NCBI GenBank assembly: GCA_024690465.1
Contig: JAILPC010000110.1
Span: forward strand, 1 to 39,801
Direction of reading: 5' to 3'
DNA length: 39,801 nt
From: Ruminococcus sp.
GTDB lineage: Bacteria; Bacillota; Clostridia; Oscillospirales; Acutalibacteraceae
Part shown: positions 21,301 to 27,917 of the stretch, one piece after another
How positions within the stretch are numbered: position 1 is the first letter of the stretch
How the letters are laid out: each line of letters opens with the position of its first letter
Made by a program: the position numbers and the translations under genes
Notes under the pieces: model-generated
Seen by the model: only the letters and a program-made list of their open reading frames with translations
Databases searched by the model: none
What the model was told of the DNA's origin: nothing

Positions 21301-24300
21301 AACAATCCCTGACAGCGTAAGAAATCTTGGCTATTGGACATACGGAGATTCCGCTGTGTTCGCGGGATGCGAACGACTCAAGAGTGTTACTCTCCCCAAT
21401 AATGAAGATTTTTACAGATTATTGTCAGGAATGTTCAGAGGCTGCACAAGACTCAAGAGCATCACAATTCCTGATTGTGTAAATCAAATTTGCGAAAATG
21501 CGTTTAACGGCTGCACAAGCCTTGAGAGCATAACAATCCCTGACAGCGTTGGCTTAATAGAAAATGCAGCGTTCAGCGGTTGCACAAGTCTTGAGAACGT
21601 CAACTTACCTACCGGAGAAGTTTGGGATCTCGGTTACGAAATATTCAAAGGCTGCACAAGTCTTGAGAGTATAACAATCCCCGCTAAATTCAGCGGTATC
21701 GGTATGCAGATGTTTGAAGACTGTGAAAACCTCAGAAATGTAACGATTAAAAACGGCGTTTCTTCAATTGGACACGAGGCATTCAGAGGTTGTGAGAACC
21801 TGGAGAAGATAGTACTCCCTGAGAGTGTTGAAGAAATAAATAGCGCCGCGTTTAAAGACTGCGAAAGCCTTAGAAAGGTATATATTCTGAATAAATCGGC
21901 ACAGATAAGCGATGATGACGAATATACGGAAAGCGCCTTTGACAATTCCTCTGACCTCACCATCTATGGCTGTTCTGGTTCCACGGCGGAGACCTTTACA
22001 AACGGCAAGAATATAAACTTTGTGGCTTTTGATGTTGATAATGGATTGATATATGACTATATTGATTCAAGATATACGGTACACGGCTACAGGGGCACCG
22101 ACACAGATTTATTTATTCCTCCCACAGTCAAAGTAGAGAATACAGTGTACGATGTCACTCATATTGGTACCTACGCCTTCAAAAACCTGACCAATATTGA
22201 GAATGTGACAATTATCGACGGTATAACCAGTATAGACGGCGGAGCGTTCTTTGGATGTTCAAACCTCAATGAGATAATGATTCCCGACAGTGTTACTACA
22301 ATAGGCAGCACTGTGTTCGGAGGATGCACATCTCTTGAAAGCATCAGAATCCCCGCAAGCGTTACAAGCATAAACGCTTCCGCGTTCAATAACTGCTCAT
22401 CCCTTACAAGCATAGTAGTTGATCCAGCAAACCCGAATTACCAGACTATAGACGGCGATCTCTACAGCAAGGACGGTACCGTTCTCGTTAAAGTTGCTCC
22501 CGGAAAGGATATTGAAAGCTTTACGGTTGCGGACAGTGTTACAACAATCGGAGAGAATGCTTTCAGTACCTGTAAGAGTCTTAAATCTCTGACAATCCCT
22601 GCCAGCGTTACAAAACTCGAAGGTGTAATTAACTCAAACGCATTTAAAGACTGTGATAATCTGAAGGATTTAACGGTACCCGGAGATATGTCATTTGATT
22701 TCAACAGACTTCCGAGAACAAGTATTAAGACGTTGACCCTCACAGGAAATTCCGTCAGGGCTCAAGCCTTCGTGAACTGGTCAAATCTTACAAGCGTTGT
22801 TCTATCAGACAGCATTACTTCCATAGAAGACGGTGCGTTTATGAATTGCACGAACCTCAGGAGCATTAATCTTCCTGACGGTTTAACATCCATAGGCTAC
22901 GGTGCGTTCTTCCGCTGTTTAGGCATCACAAGCATCACAATTCCCGACAGCGTTACATTTATAGACGAAGACGCGTTTGGAGTCTGTGCGTACCTTGCCA
23001 AGCTGACAGCGCCCGGAAATGCTGAGTTTAACTATGACAACCTGCCGAAAGAATATGTTAAGAATCTGACAGTTACCGTTAACAGCAAATTGTCAGGATC
23101 CCAGATTATCAAGAGTAAGGCGTTCAGTGACTACACAAATCTTAAGAGCGTAAAGATTAATGACGGCATTGAGACTATAAAAACTCAAGCGTTCAAGGAT
23201 TGTGTAGAGCTCGAGACTGTTTCGTTCCCGAGCAGCATCAAGACTATAGAAGAAGGCGCGTTTGAGGGCTGCGTAAAGCTCAATAACTTCTCAATCCCCG
23301 GCAATGTTACGACCATCGACGATAACGCGTTCAAGGATTGTTCAAGTCTTGACAGCGTGATGATTCCCGAAACGGTAACGTCCATCGGTGACAGCGCGTT
23401 CAGCGGCTGTACTAATCTCACAGACCTGACAGTATCGGGAGACGGAAGTTTCAATTACGATAACCTGCCGAAAGACACCGTTACTACATTAACGGTTACA
23501 GGCGATGAAATAAAGAGCGACGCTTTCTCAGGCTGCGAAAAGCTCACAAGTGTTGAAATCGAAGACGTTAAAAATATAAATAATAACGCGTTCGAAAATT
23601 GCACAGGACTTACGAGCGTAACAATTCCCTCGAGTGTTACAAGCGTAGAAGCTGACGCATTCAGCGGTTGTACAAAACTCACAGACTTGAAAGTACCCGG
23701 AGACGGAAGCTTCAATTACGATAGCTTGCCGAAAGACACTGTTACTACATTAACGGTTACAGGTAACGAAATAAAAAGCGAGGCTTTCTCGGGTTGCGAA
23801 AATCTCTCGAGTGTTGATATTTCCAACAGCGTTACAAAAATAGGAGAAAAGGCATTCTTTGACTGCCCCGAGCTTAAATCAGTCAAGCTCGACTCCGTTG
23901 AGGAAATTGGCTCGTTAGCATTCGGATATATGGAAACTGACGGAAATACAGTTAAGGTTGAAGGATTTACTATGGATTGTCCTTCGGGCTCCAATGCTGA
24001 GAAGTATGGTATAGAAAACGGCTTTATTACTCCTACTCAGCCGACTAATCCTACAAACCCGACAGAACCCACAAACCCGACAACTGTTACAAATCCGACG
24101 GATCCCACAAACCCGACAACTTCTGCACCTAAACTCAGCAAGACAACCGCTAAATTAAAGGCGGGCAAAACTCTTACGCTGAAAGTTACTAACGGTACAG
24201 TAAAGAGCTGGAAATCTTCCAACTCAAAGGTTGTTAAAGTAAAGAGCGGAAAGGTAACTGCCTTAAGAAAGGGTTCTGTTACAATTACCGCCATCTTAAC

Positions 24301-24577
24301 GGACGGCAAGAAGCTAAACTGTAAGGTAACGGTTAAGACCTCGCCGAAGCTCAGCAAAAAGAAAGTCACCGTTAAGTGCGGCAAGACCGTTATTGTTAAG
24401 ATTACAGGCAAAGCGTCTAAAATCAATAATGTATATATTAAGAACAAAAAAGCTAAAGTAATATCCAAGAAAAACGCAACTAAGCTGAAAATCAAAGGAC
24501 TTGCGAAGGGCAATACAACCCTGAAGATCAAAGTCAACGGATTAGTACTTAAGCTGAGAGTTAAAGTAGAAGAATAA
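12329..24577 (+). CDS. Giant secreted BspA-type LRR protein: signal peptide, PMP-like beta-helix, class-3-lipase-like hydrolase region, LRR_5 array, Pro/Thr linker, Big_2-like Lys-rich C-terminus
   Basis: Uninterrupted ORF (track start 12299; likely start ATG 12329, MKTFFRKGTSILLVVLMLTGVISVMPITADAASK, SD gaaagagg). GGGI/GGGV beta-helix repeats, KFWIAGYSRAGATSNL nucleophile elbow, dozens of IGDNAFxxCxxLTSVTIPxSVTxI repeats, TQPTNPTNPTEPTNPTT linker, KAGKTLTLKVTNGTVKSWKSSNSKVVKVKSGKVTALRKGSVTITA Big_2-like. Confidence 0.93.
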   Translation: MKTFFRKGTSILLVVLMLTGVISVMPITADAASKNYYYKETANGERIFTSDFLDAWETATGFDGAVVGTLTDVKMSSKLVTDDYKELNLELNGHKIDRGLTSSSSGKDDGNVITVSKGATLNVYGGTEASPSPSCSNEVTVWDRMPTIKSDGTVGAVPACKTASYTVSNRGVITGGYVNGRGGGIVAESKAEVNLYSTDVVGNRADQAGSFSGGGGIAICGQGATLYMKNSSVNHNYTESYGGGIIVAPDAKDVEIVLEKNSSVKNNVAMYSGGGVAIIGSSCSFVSQSDSYNCDVSYNYANSYGGGFYLKSPSNVSGTINISNNAARKSGGGVFIDSSLCVVTNCVISNNIAATEDGGGVALTGKSETSGLSDATVKGNIAAGKGDGVYVDCESNILLKGITVIDGNDTKGSSQNLFLATSSSYPRKNAYVVDMLKSGSVVGVTYGKQHESYLTPHERGKSASSFYFNGYDDPSIKNSQYHFVFLEDYQGIELVNGSAPKPQAATGVTSKLEKTSNKYQNQPVYKGVYQYCPDSGEGDQEATFFYSDGYFLDDPKTYNTHLATLSACMAVSAFNSYYGDSNDENAEYRDKSNNIRQMMSDMGCVDEDIYVNDNYLKRPDRNTIGCCIGRKTLSDGKNLVIIAVRGGGYEAEWAGNVTLGESGEHKGFSTAAGQVFSALKDYLAERGIDGKSSNTKFWIAGYSRAGATSNLTAKRIIDAYDNSGARTFAYPIEAPKGGVESAKKSGCNYNCIHNVVNYRDIVPWVAMGELGFIRYGKDHFVPGNSTSNEYNEGVPADNYTLILNSSAYKSQKEKMLPQLKTLSKSAYDDYKDSFRTCTMEYAHYGEKVAKAKAKENKGILSLVVAGIAGPIAAIGTYVSLAVFAPDEANADGDLIKPDKANLSVEKWIPKFFDKFVRYAVDYNGSNAAAARSTYSTTKVSDTKKTFEEALADILAVLKGGASKSGQLKDGLGGIAEDIGVDLVEAALTIYLSYFNKDIPVISYFGNDSYENIFNDDLWPLVKEKMKDKGIPSDEIANYRNAFKAALKYLLNFLGDDYNKDGGQLLGTLAKNIKILFQTHIPEIATAWIRSYDSYYNNETSPVAYSGKTKPADPAVEVISATTGKATTYSDATTITVHPSDIVRLVPNSKSLRDSGEAIYYQFYSKDDKTEQKWNAFSNGKKMSDFVASTGTEENDLYEIRAFSTHYDMKSNGETTDNNKQSADYLQSESRRFVLKYEKAFQDGDYVFEYDLENKYYTINKYNGTGGKVVIPSTVLDSPVSAIADRAFKGKTNIKSITLPDNIKTIGDNAFTNCSGLTKITIPDSLEHLGARAFSNCPITELTVGGNANFDYANLPVTTVEKINVTGDTIKNNAFTNCVNLKSVKLSDDMKNIGDGAFKGCNSLKSINITDDIARIGDYAFSGCSELDPFEIPYRLEYLGAYAFEGCVKFTNLTIPGYKLIYIGNDAFKGCTGLENVTFKPFYLMGHARTVGSFIFENCGKIENLTIPGDDDCSYGNVPNFFKTVTVTGDEVKDGRFSYCYFNNLILESTIKSIGKNAFKECTSLTSVGIPASVGSIGDNAFEGCTGLEDVTVLKYNVTFGSDVFKNCLSLLTIHALPNSTAHQYAVNNGLKYEKQYNQTFIFGEDYWRYTIYEGNAVITKYTGNFSYADGRELVVTVPSKMQSDTYNVTQIAENAFEGNDHVDRVIIPEGVKYISKEAFKNCKNLKSATLPSTLIQLDHDAFNGCEKLEEVIIESNSKKGLTIKDKAFANCTSLKSIVLPRRVSQLGEKVFEGDTSLSQIIMLGKGGFSSGTFDSLDEFTVTGYTNANPYLYAKDYRKDFVAVDDFTYKCETIDGKYVASVIGCSDSISKDATVPMYCLNSADSNDWKAYKVISIADDAFKSASGVSNVSISGTVTSIGKNAFKQSSVKSVTIPENVTSIGASAFNSCTNLTSVTILNKNISFGSGSFIDCGPNLVIYSYSNSKAQTYAANNNLRFVAIDRGSATGEWTYAPSGTNSAVITGYTGQGGLVTVPDTLDGRTVETIQSDALKSIASVTSVMIPESVKTIEANAFKDCSNLKAVTILNSEAEIDAAAFDNSSNITIFGYKGSTAETYTDSKSIGFMAIDETNGFNFTVDRPNHLGEARINGYDDSMPATLIIPPVFAKNGHVYKVTEINDYAFVNLSKEESPLKNVVIPDTLTTIGRGAFENCGLTSVNIPNGVTTIGDDAFEDCDKLTSVTIPASVISLGATPFGYCDKLTEIKVDSNNQCYKDVNGVLFDKNVTKLIEYPAAKSGSSYTIANSVTTIGTCAFTENKNLTDVTIGTGVKKIEDGAFEMCENLASVTVNGNITEIGQMAFYECGALTSFTIPSTVTSIGTSAFEDSGLTSVTIPGSVTDMGRNVFSGSRDLATVTIQNGVTAIGEYAFYSCTSLTDVTIPNSVTSIGKNAFNVCLELTSVSIPNSVSDIGEYAFGRTGLTSISIPNSVNRISDYAFTDCEDLAQVTISNGISEIGSNAFRNCSALTSVNIPDSVTAIDEAAFKNSGLTSVTISDSIESIGDYAFYNCSDLEGVTFYTGVSEMGMFAFGNCNKLTSITIPSSVNNIGDYAFYGCEGLTSLTITEGVKSIGEYAFYQCSGLTSLTIPESVTNIDSLAFSRCSALGKVTFLNSETILADDVFAIHKGGGIGVGLTLYAEPSSNIQEYAEVNNINFSSTSNGFEYQVDEGNAIITKYKGSGDVVVPDTIDGYPVTAIAQEAFRNQKSVTSITLSEGITAIYSGAFTGCKKLSSINLPASLNTITNQGLDLYGLYWAVELDPFDGCVSLANITVASGNSDYKSVDGVLYNKEGTQLIKYPELKANTSFTVPDTVTAIADYAFWNASKLKSVNLSNVTGLGEHAFENCTGIVNLDLSKVSGFGAAVFSGCSSLESAIISSTSENMFAGCKNLESIEIKSGITSIADSAFRCCESLEEVVIPDTVENIGNNAFARTGIKSITIPDSVRNLGYWTYGDSAVFAGCERLKSVTLPNNEDFYRLLSGMFRGCTRLKSITIPDCVNQICENAFNGCTSLESITIPDSVGLIENAAFSGCTSLENVNLPTGEVWDLGYEIFKGCTSLESITIPAKFSGIGMQMFEDCENLRNVTIKNGVSSIGHEAFRGCENLEKIVLPESVEEINSAAFKDCESLRKVYILNKSAQISDDDEYTESAFDNSSDLTIYGCSGSTAETFTNGKNINFVAFDVDNGLIYDYIDSRYTVHGYRGTDTDLFIPPTVKVENTVYDVTHIGTYAFKNLTNIENVTIIDGITSIDGGAFFGCSNLNEIMIPDSVTTIGSTVFGGCTSLESIRIPASVTSINASAFNNCSSLTSIVVDPANPNYQTIDGDLYSKDGTVLVKVAPGKDIESFTVADSVTTIGENAFSTCKSLKSLTIPASVTKLEGVINSNAFKDCDNLKDLTVPGDMSFDFNRLPRTSIKTLTLTGNSVRAQAFVNWSNLTSVVLSDSITSIEDGAFMNCTNLRSINLPDGLTSIGYGAFFRCLGITSITIPDSVTFIDEDAFGVCAYLAKLTAPGNAEFNYDNLPKEYVKNLTVTVNSKLSGSQIIKSKAFSDYTNLKSVKINDGIETIKTQAFKDCVELETVSFPSSIKTIEEGAFEGCVKLNNFSIPGNVTTIDDNAFKDCSSLDSVMIPETVTSIGDSAFSGCTNLTDLTVSGDGSFNYDNLPKDTVTTLTVTGDEIKSDAFSGCEKLTSVEIEDVKNINNNAFENCTGLTSVTIPSSVTSVEADAFSGCTKLTDLKVPGDGSFNYDSLPKDTVTTLTVTGNEIKSEAFSGCENLSSVDISNSVTKIGEKAFFDCPELKSVKLDSVEEIGSLAFGYMETDGNTVKVEGFTMDCPSGSNAEKYGIENGFITPTQPTNPTNPTEPTNPTTVTNPTDPTNPTTSAPKLSKTTAKLKAGKTLTLKVTNGTVKSWKSSNSKVVKVKSGKVTALRKGSVTITAILTDGKKLNCKVTVKTSPKLSKKKVTVKCGKTVIVKITGKASKINNVYIKNKKAKVISKKNATKLKIKGLAKGNTTLKIKVNGLVLKLRVKVEE
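12827..13560 (+). other. Parallel beta-helix region (PMP/autotransporter-like GGGx repeats) of giant 1
   Basis: GRGGGIVAES, SGGGGIAICG, SYGGGIIVAP, YSGGGVAII, SYGGGFYL, KSGGGVFI, EDGGGVAL with intervening sNxA motifs. Confidence 0.7.
13900..15620 (+). other. Class-3-lipase/Mbeg1-like alpha/beta-hydrolase region of giant 1
   Basis: LVIIAVRGGGYEAEWAGN...HKGFSTAAGQVFSAL...KFWIAGYSRAGATSNL...VVNYRDIVPWVAMGELGFIRYGKDHFVPG; Ser codon 14435, Asp codon 14606, His codon 14663. Confidence 0.7.
16050..24000 (+). repeat. LRR_5 (BspA-type) repeat array of giant 1
   Basis: Repeated units such as VTSIGKNAFNVCLELTSVSIPNS at about 22-24 aa (66-72 bp) periodicity. Confidence 0.92.
23395..23836 (+). repeat. 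Recent 261-bp tandem duplication in the giant 1 LRR array
   Basis: GGAGACGGAAG(t/c)TTCAATTACGATA..(c/t)TGCCGAAAGACAC(c/t)GTTACTACATTAACGGTTACAGG at 23438 and 23699, offset 261 bp (87 aa), similarity extending on both sides. Confidence 0.8.
24030..24127 (+). repeat. Pro/Thr/Asn-rich linker with 36-bp direct repeat
   Basis: TPTQPTNPTNPTEPTNPTTVTNPTDPTNPTT; CCCACAAACCCGACAACT at 24068 and 24104. Confidence 0.8.
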
Positions 24578-24580
24578 CAA

Positions 24581-24612
24581 ATAACGCCGAGAGAGTTTTC
24601 TCTCGGCGTTAT
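24581..24612 (+). terminator. Terminator-like hairpin immediately after giant gene 1
   Basis: ATAACGCCGAGAGA-gttt-TCTCTCGGCGTTAT, perfect 14-bp stem 4 nt after the stop codon; no strong downstream T-tract. Confidence 0.65.
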
Positions 24613-24673
24613 GCTGGTGTTATACCGGTGTTATTTTGCGCTGTATTAAAAACGCTGTTTTCTGACCATATCA

Positions 24674-24839
24674 ACCATATTATGGATTACCTTCAGCTAA
24701 ACATCCGCGGAACAAAAACACTGATCAGATATTTATTATGAAAGACGGAGACGTTGTCGAAATCGGCAAACACGATGAACTTCTCTCTAAGAACGGACTG
24801 TATGAGGAACTGTAAAACAGCCAGTTTGCGGGAGCATAA
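24674..24839 (+). pseudogene. Decayed C-terminal remnant of an ABC-transporter ATP-binding protein
   Basis: IFIMKDGDVVEIGKHDELLSKNGLYEEL* then NSQFAGA*, matching the typical ABC exporter NBD tail '...MKDGxIVExGxHDELLxxxGxYxxLYxSQFA'; upstream YLQLNIRG resembles HRLSTIRG with frameshift/indel. Confidence 0.75.
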
Positions 24840-24894
24840 AATATTAACTTACACCAACAGAAAAACAGCCTGATTAGGCGGCAAGGAGATAAAT

Positions 24895-26118
24895 ATGAAT
24901 TACGCAGAAGCAAAAGCCAAAATGACAGCTATAGGTCAGGAACACATTTTAAAATACTATGATGAGTTGTCTGAAACACAGAAAGAAAATCTGCTCAAAC
25001 AGATTGAAGAAACCGACTTTTCCGTATTGAAAAGAATCGGAAACGGCGTCAGCGGCGAGCGCGGTGTTTTTTCGCCTCTTGCAGCTATGCAAATCAGTGA
25101 AATCGAAAGCCGTAAACAGGAGCTTTATGACGCGGGTGTTGCCGCTATCAAGGCGGGCAAGACGGCTGCTCTTCTGCTTGCGGGCGGAATGGGTACAAGA
25201 CTCGGTTCTGACGGTCCGAAGGGCATGTATGACATAGGTATTACAAAGCCCGTGTATATTTTTGAGCGAATCATATCGAATCTTCTTGACATTGTTAAAG
25301 AGACCGATACATGGATCAGACTGTTCGTTATGACAAGCGAAAAGAATAATGACGCAACCGTCAAATTCTTTAAGGAAAACAATTATTTCGGCTACAAAGC
25401 AGACCGTGTCGTATTCTTCAAACAGGACATGGCTCCCGCGTGCGATTATGACGGCAAGCTTTATATGGAGACCAAAGACCGAATTTCTACCTCACCCAAC
25501 GGCAACGCGGGCTGGTATTCTTCGATGATTCGCGCGGGACTTGATAAGATTCTGACAGATGAAGGAATAGAGTGGATTAATATTTTTGCCGTGGATAATG
25601 TGCTCCAGCGAATCTGCGATCCCTGTTTCGTGGGTGCTACGATTCTCGCTGACGTTGCCGTCGGCTCAAAGGTCGTACGCAAGGCTGCGCCCGATGAAAA
25701 GGTAGGCGTTATGTGCCTTGAGGACAGCAAACCTTCCATCGTTGAATACTATGAGCTGTCCGAAGAAATGATGAACGCTAAAGACGCAAACGGCGATCCT
25801 GCGTATAACTACGGCGTTATTTTGAACTATCTTTTCCGTACAAGCGACCTGTCAAAGGTAACCGACGATAAAATGCCCATGCACATCGTCAAGAAGAAAA
25901 TACCCTATATTGATGAAAACGGAAATCCCGTAAAACCCGATGAGCCCAACGGCTACAAGTTCGAACAGCTTGTGCTCGATATGATTCATCAGCTTTCGAG
26001 CTGTCTCCCTTATGAAGTCATCAGAGATAAGGAATTTGCTCCTATTAAGAACGCTACGGGTGTTGACTCGGTAGAAAGCGCTCGAGAACTGTTAAAAAAG
26101 AATAATATTGAACTGTAA
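24895..26118 (+). CDS. UDPGP-family UTP:sugar-1-phosphate uridylyltransferase (UDP-N-acetylhexosamine/UDP-glucose pyrophosphorylase type)
   Basis: AALLLAGGMGTRLGSDGPKGMYDIGITKPVYIFERI (UDPGP signature), WINIFAVDNVLQRICDPCFVGA, EKVGVMCLEDSKPSIVEYYELSEEM; SD aaggag. Confidence 0.92.
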   Translation: MNYAEAKAKMTAIGQEHILKYYDELSETQKENLLKQIEETDFSVLKRIGNGVSGERGVFSPLAAMQISEIESRKQELYDAGVAAIKAGKTAALLLAGGMGTRLGSDGPKGMYDIGITKPVYIFERIISNLLDIVKETDTWIRLFVMTSEKNNDATVKFFKENNYFGYKADRVVFFKQDMAPACDYDGKLYMETKDRISTSPNGNAGWYSSMIRAGLDKILTDEGIEWINIFAVDNVLQRICDPCFVGATILADVAVGSKVVRKAAPDEKVGVMCLEDSKPSIVEYYELSEEMMNAKDANGDPAYNYGVILNYLFRTSDLSKVTDDKMPMHIVKKKIPYIDENGNPVKPDEPNGYKFEQLVLDMIHQLSSCLPYEVIRDKEFAPIKNATGVDSVESARELLKKNNIEL

Positions 26119-26135
26119 AACCCTTTAAAGTACTA

Positions 26136-26174
26136 ACCGGGCAGCCCGAAAGAAAGCTGCCCGGTCTTATTTTT
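26136..26174 (+). terminator. Rho-independent terminator
   Basis: ACCGGGCAGC (26136-26145) / GCTGCCCGGT (26156-26165), then CTTATTTTT. Confidence 0.85.
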
Positions 26175-26220
26175 GGAGATATATTGCGAGGTTTTATTGT
26201 ATTTTATCAGAATATGTTTC

Positions 26221-26763
26221 TTATTGGATATAGACAATTGCTGTGCGCTTGAACGCGGTGGCAATTCGTACTGCAGCTGAATAAAAAAGGCTGAAGCAAA
26301 AGCCGTAAACTACAATTTCAAGATTTCCGTTTATCGCGCCTACAATAACGAGCGTTACGGCGAACAGTACGCTTAATAATCCTGTGAAGAATTTCAGCTT
26401 CCAGTTCTTCGACTTCATACTCATTGATTCAATAGCTCTGAGGATATCCACAAAGCCCGTGAAAGCGTAAATGCCCAGAAGATATATCATAATGAAAAGA
26501 TCGCCCATAAACACCATTGTCGATATAAACAAAGCTGCGTCAAGTATGATAATTGCCTGACACAAAGCAGCCTTGCCGCCCACCATATATCTTGCCATTC
26601 TGAAGTAATAAATCAGAAGTTTGAACCCGTAAACAAATACAAGCATACTCACAATTATAGCTATTAGAGGATAACTTTGTTTGGGAGCAAAGAGAAGCAG
26701 CAAAGCGAAAAGAATCATAAAGACGCCGCTGAATACGCTTTTTATACGCTGAAAATAACTCAT
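26221..26763 (-). CDS. DUF308/HdeD-like multi-pass membrane protein
   Basis: Hydrophobic multi-TM protein: VFSGVFMILFALLLLFAPKQSYPLIAIIVSMLVFVYGFKLLIYYF...GIYAFTGFVDILRAIESM...GLLSVLFAVTLVIVGAI; ATGA overlap with upstream CDS. Confidence 0.65.
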   Translation of the reverse strand: MSYFQRIKSVFSGVFMILFALLLLFAPKQSYPLIAIIVSMLVFVYGFKLLIYYFRMARYMVGGKAALCQAIIILDAALFISTMVFMGDLFIMIYLLGIYAFTGFVDILRAIESMSMKSKNWKLKFFTGLLSVLFAVTLVIVGAINGNLEIVVYGFCFSLFYSAAVRIATAFKRTAIVYIQ

Positions 26764-27917
26764 GCTTCATCCTCCTTTACGAGAGATTTGAACGCCCTAA
26801 TGCCTTTGAATCCCTTGTCCTCATAATCAATCGAGTAGCCCGCGAGCTTGTTCCCCGAATTATATATCTTGTTGGTGACCATACTTTTCTGCGCAAGTGC
26901 GGAAAGAATGAACTTGCCGAGGAAGGTGTTGTCCTTTGAATTCTTGTCGGCATCCAAGTACTCCGAACGATATTTGTCTACGTCAAAGGCTTCAATCTCA
27001 CAGCCCGACAGCTTTTCGCCGAGAGCTTTCCATTCGTCGCTTAAGTTGAGCTTTCTTATATTGATTATTCTGTTGACCTCTTCTCTGATATTTTCGTCGA
27101 CCTCTGTGTCGTATGTTTCGGTTTCGAAGCTGTCATACATACCCCTGAGAAATTTCATAGCGTAGACCATCTGGTAGAAAGCATGGGTATAATCCGAGGG
27201 GTTGTCTTTGATGATCTCCTCATAATTGCCCCACGCGGGGAGATACTTATATCTGATAAAGCTGTAGTCGGGCAGGTGTCCCGCTCTTCCGTGACCGAGG
27301 TTCATAATGGAATTCTCACTGTTAGAGATCAGGCTCGCTGTGTAGATGCTTTTATCCAAATCGTCGGGCGATGTAGCGCTGTGGCGGAAGGTAATCTTTT
27401 TTTCTGTATAACCGTTTTCTGACGGAAAAAGCTCATAAAAATACCGATTGGTGTTGTTGATTACAAGTGATGGAGTGCCTGCGAAATAACGGTGCGCCCA
27501 CGTGTCAGCGAGCACGTGCATGGCAAGACCGACAGCCTGCAGGCTGTTGCCTTTCGCAAGCTTGACGGTTTCTTTCAGCAGTTCACCGTTCGGACCGCAG
27601 ATGAGCCTGTATTTGTTCTTGTAGCGTTTGGAGCAGCGTTTCGGAGGCTCGGCGTGTAAATCATACGGAAGAAAATGGAAGGATGACCATATGCGTGTTA
27701 TTAACTGCAGTCCTACGACGTCTGTCCTTATGTCCATCATTTCCAGGGGCAGCTGAGTTGTCGCCGCGGCGGAAGGCGCCTTGAGCTTTGACAGCATAGT
27801 TTTGCTGCACAAGTCCACAAAGCGGTCACTGTACGCGATATCAAGACTTTCTTCGTGAGTATAACCCGCAAGCTGAGCGGCACAGTATGTGGCGTAATAG
27901 TGAAAGTCAGAATTCAT
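26760..27917 (-). CDS. DUF6765-like predicted metal-dependent (zinc phospholipase C-like) helical protein
   Basis: NSDFHYYATYCAAQLAGYTHEESLDIAYSDRFVD, AMHVLADTWAHRYFAGTP, LGHGRAGHLPDYSFIRYKY: conserved His/Asp pattern of that family by recognition. Confidence 0.65.
   Translation of the reverse strand: MNSDFHYYATYCAAQLAGYTHEESLDIAYSDRFVDLCSKTMLSKLKAPSAAATTQLPLEMMDIRTDVVGLQLITRIWSSFHFLPYDLHAEPPKRCSKRYKNKYRLICGPNGELLKETVKLAKGNSLQAVGLAMHVLADTWAHRYFAGTPSLVINNTNRYFYELFPSENGYTEKKITFRHSATSPDDLDKSIYTASLISNSENSIMNLGHGRAGHLPDYSFIRYKYLPAWGNYEEIIKDNPSDYTHAFYQMVYAMKFLRGMYDSFETETYDTEVDENIREEVNRIINIRKLNLSDEWKALGEKLSGCEIEAFDVDKYRSEYLDADKNSKDNTFLGKFILSALAQKSMVTNKIYNSGNKLAGYSIDYEDKGFKGIRAFKSLVKEDEA

Noticed and set aside
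16050-24000. Regularly spaced ~66-70-bp DNA repeats suggesting a CRISPR array
   Set aside because: The periodicity is in frame with a single ORF, units are diverged and encode LRRs, and there are no identical direct repeats with unique spacers.
16093-24537. Many minus-strand ORFs with repeating 'NALSPIVVTLSGIVTLVRPEQ'-like peptides opposite the LRR arrays (also 35482-39270)
   Set aside because: They are reverse translations of the LRR_5 repeats: the periodic sense codons leave an antisense frame stop-poor. No independent start/SD context or domain supports expression.
26540-26770. 76-aa minus-strand ORF overlapping the DUF308-like gene
   Set aside because: Alternative frame of a better supported membrane-protein CDS with ATGA-coupled start.
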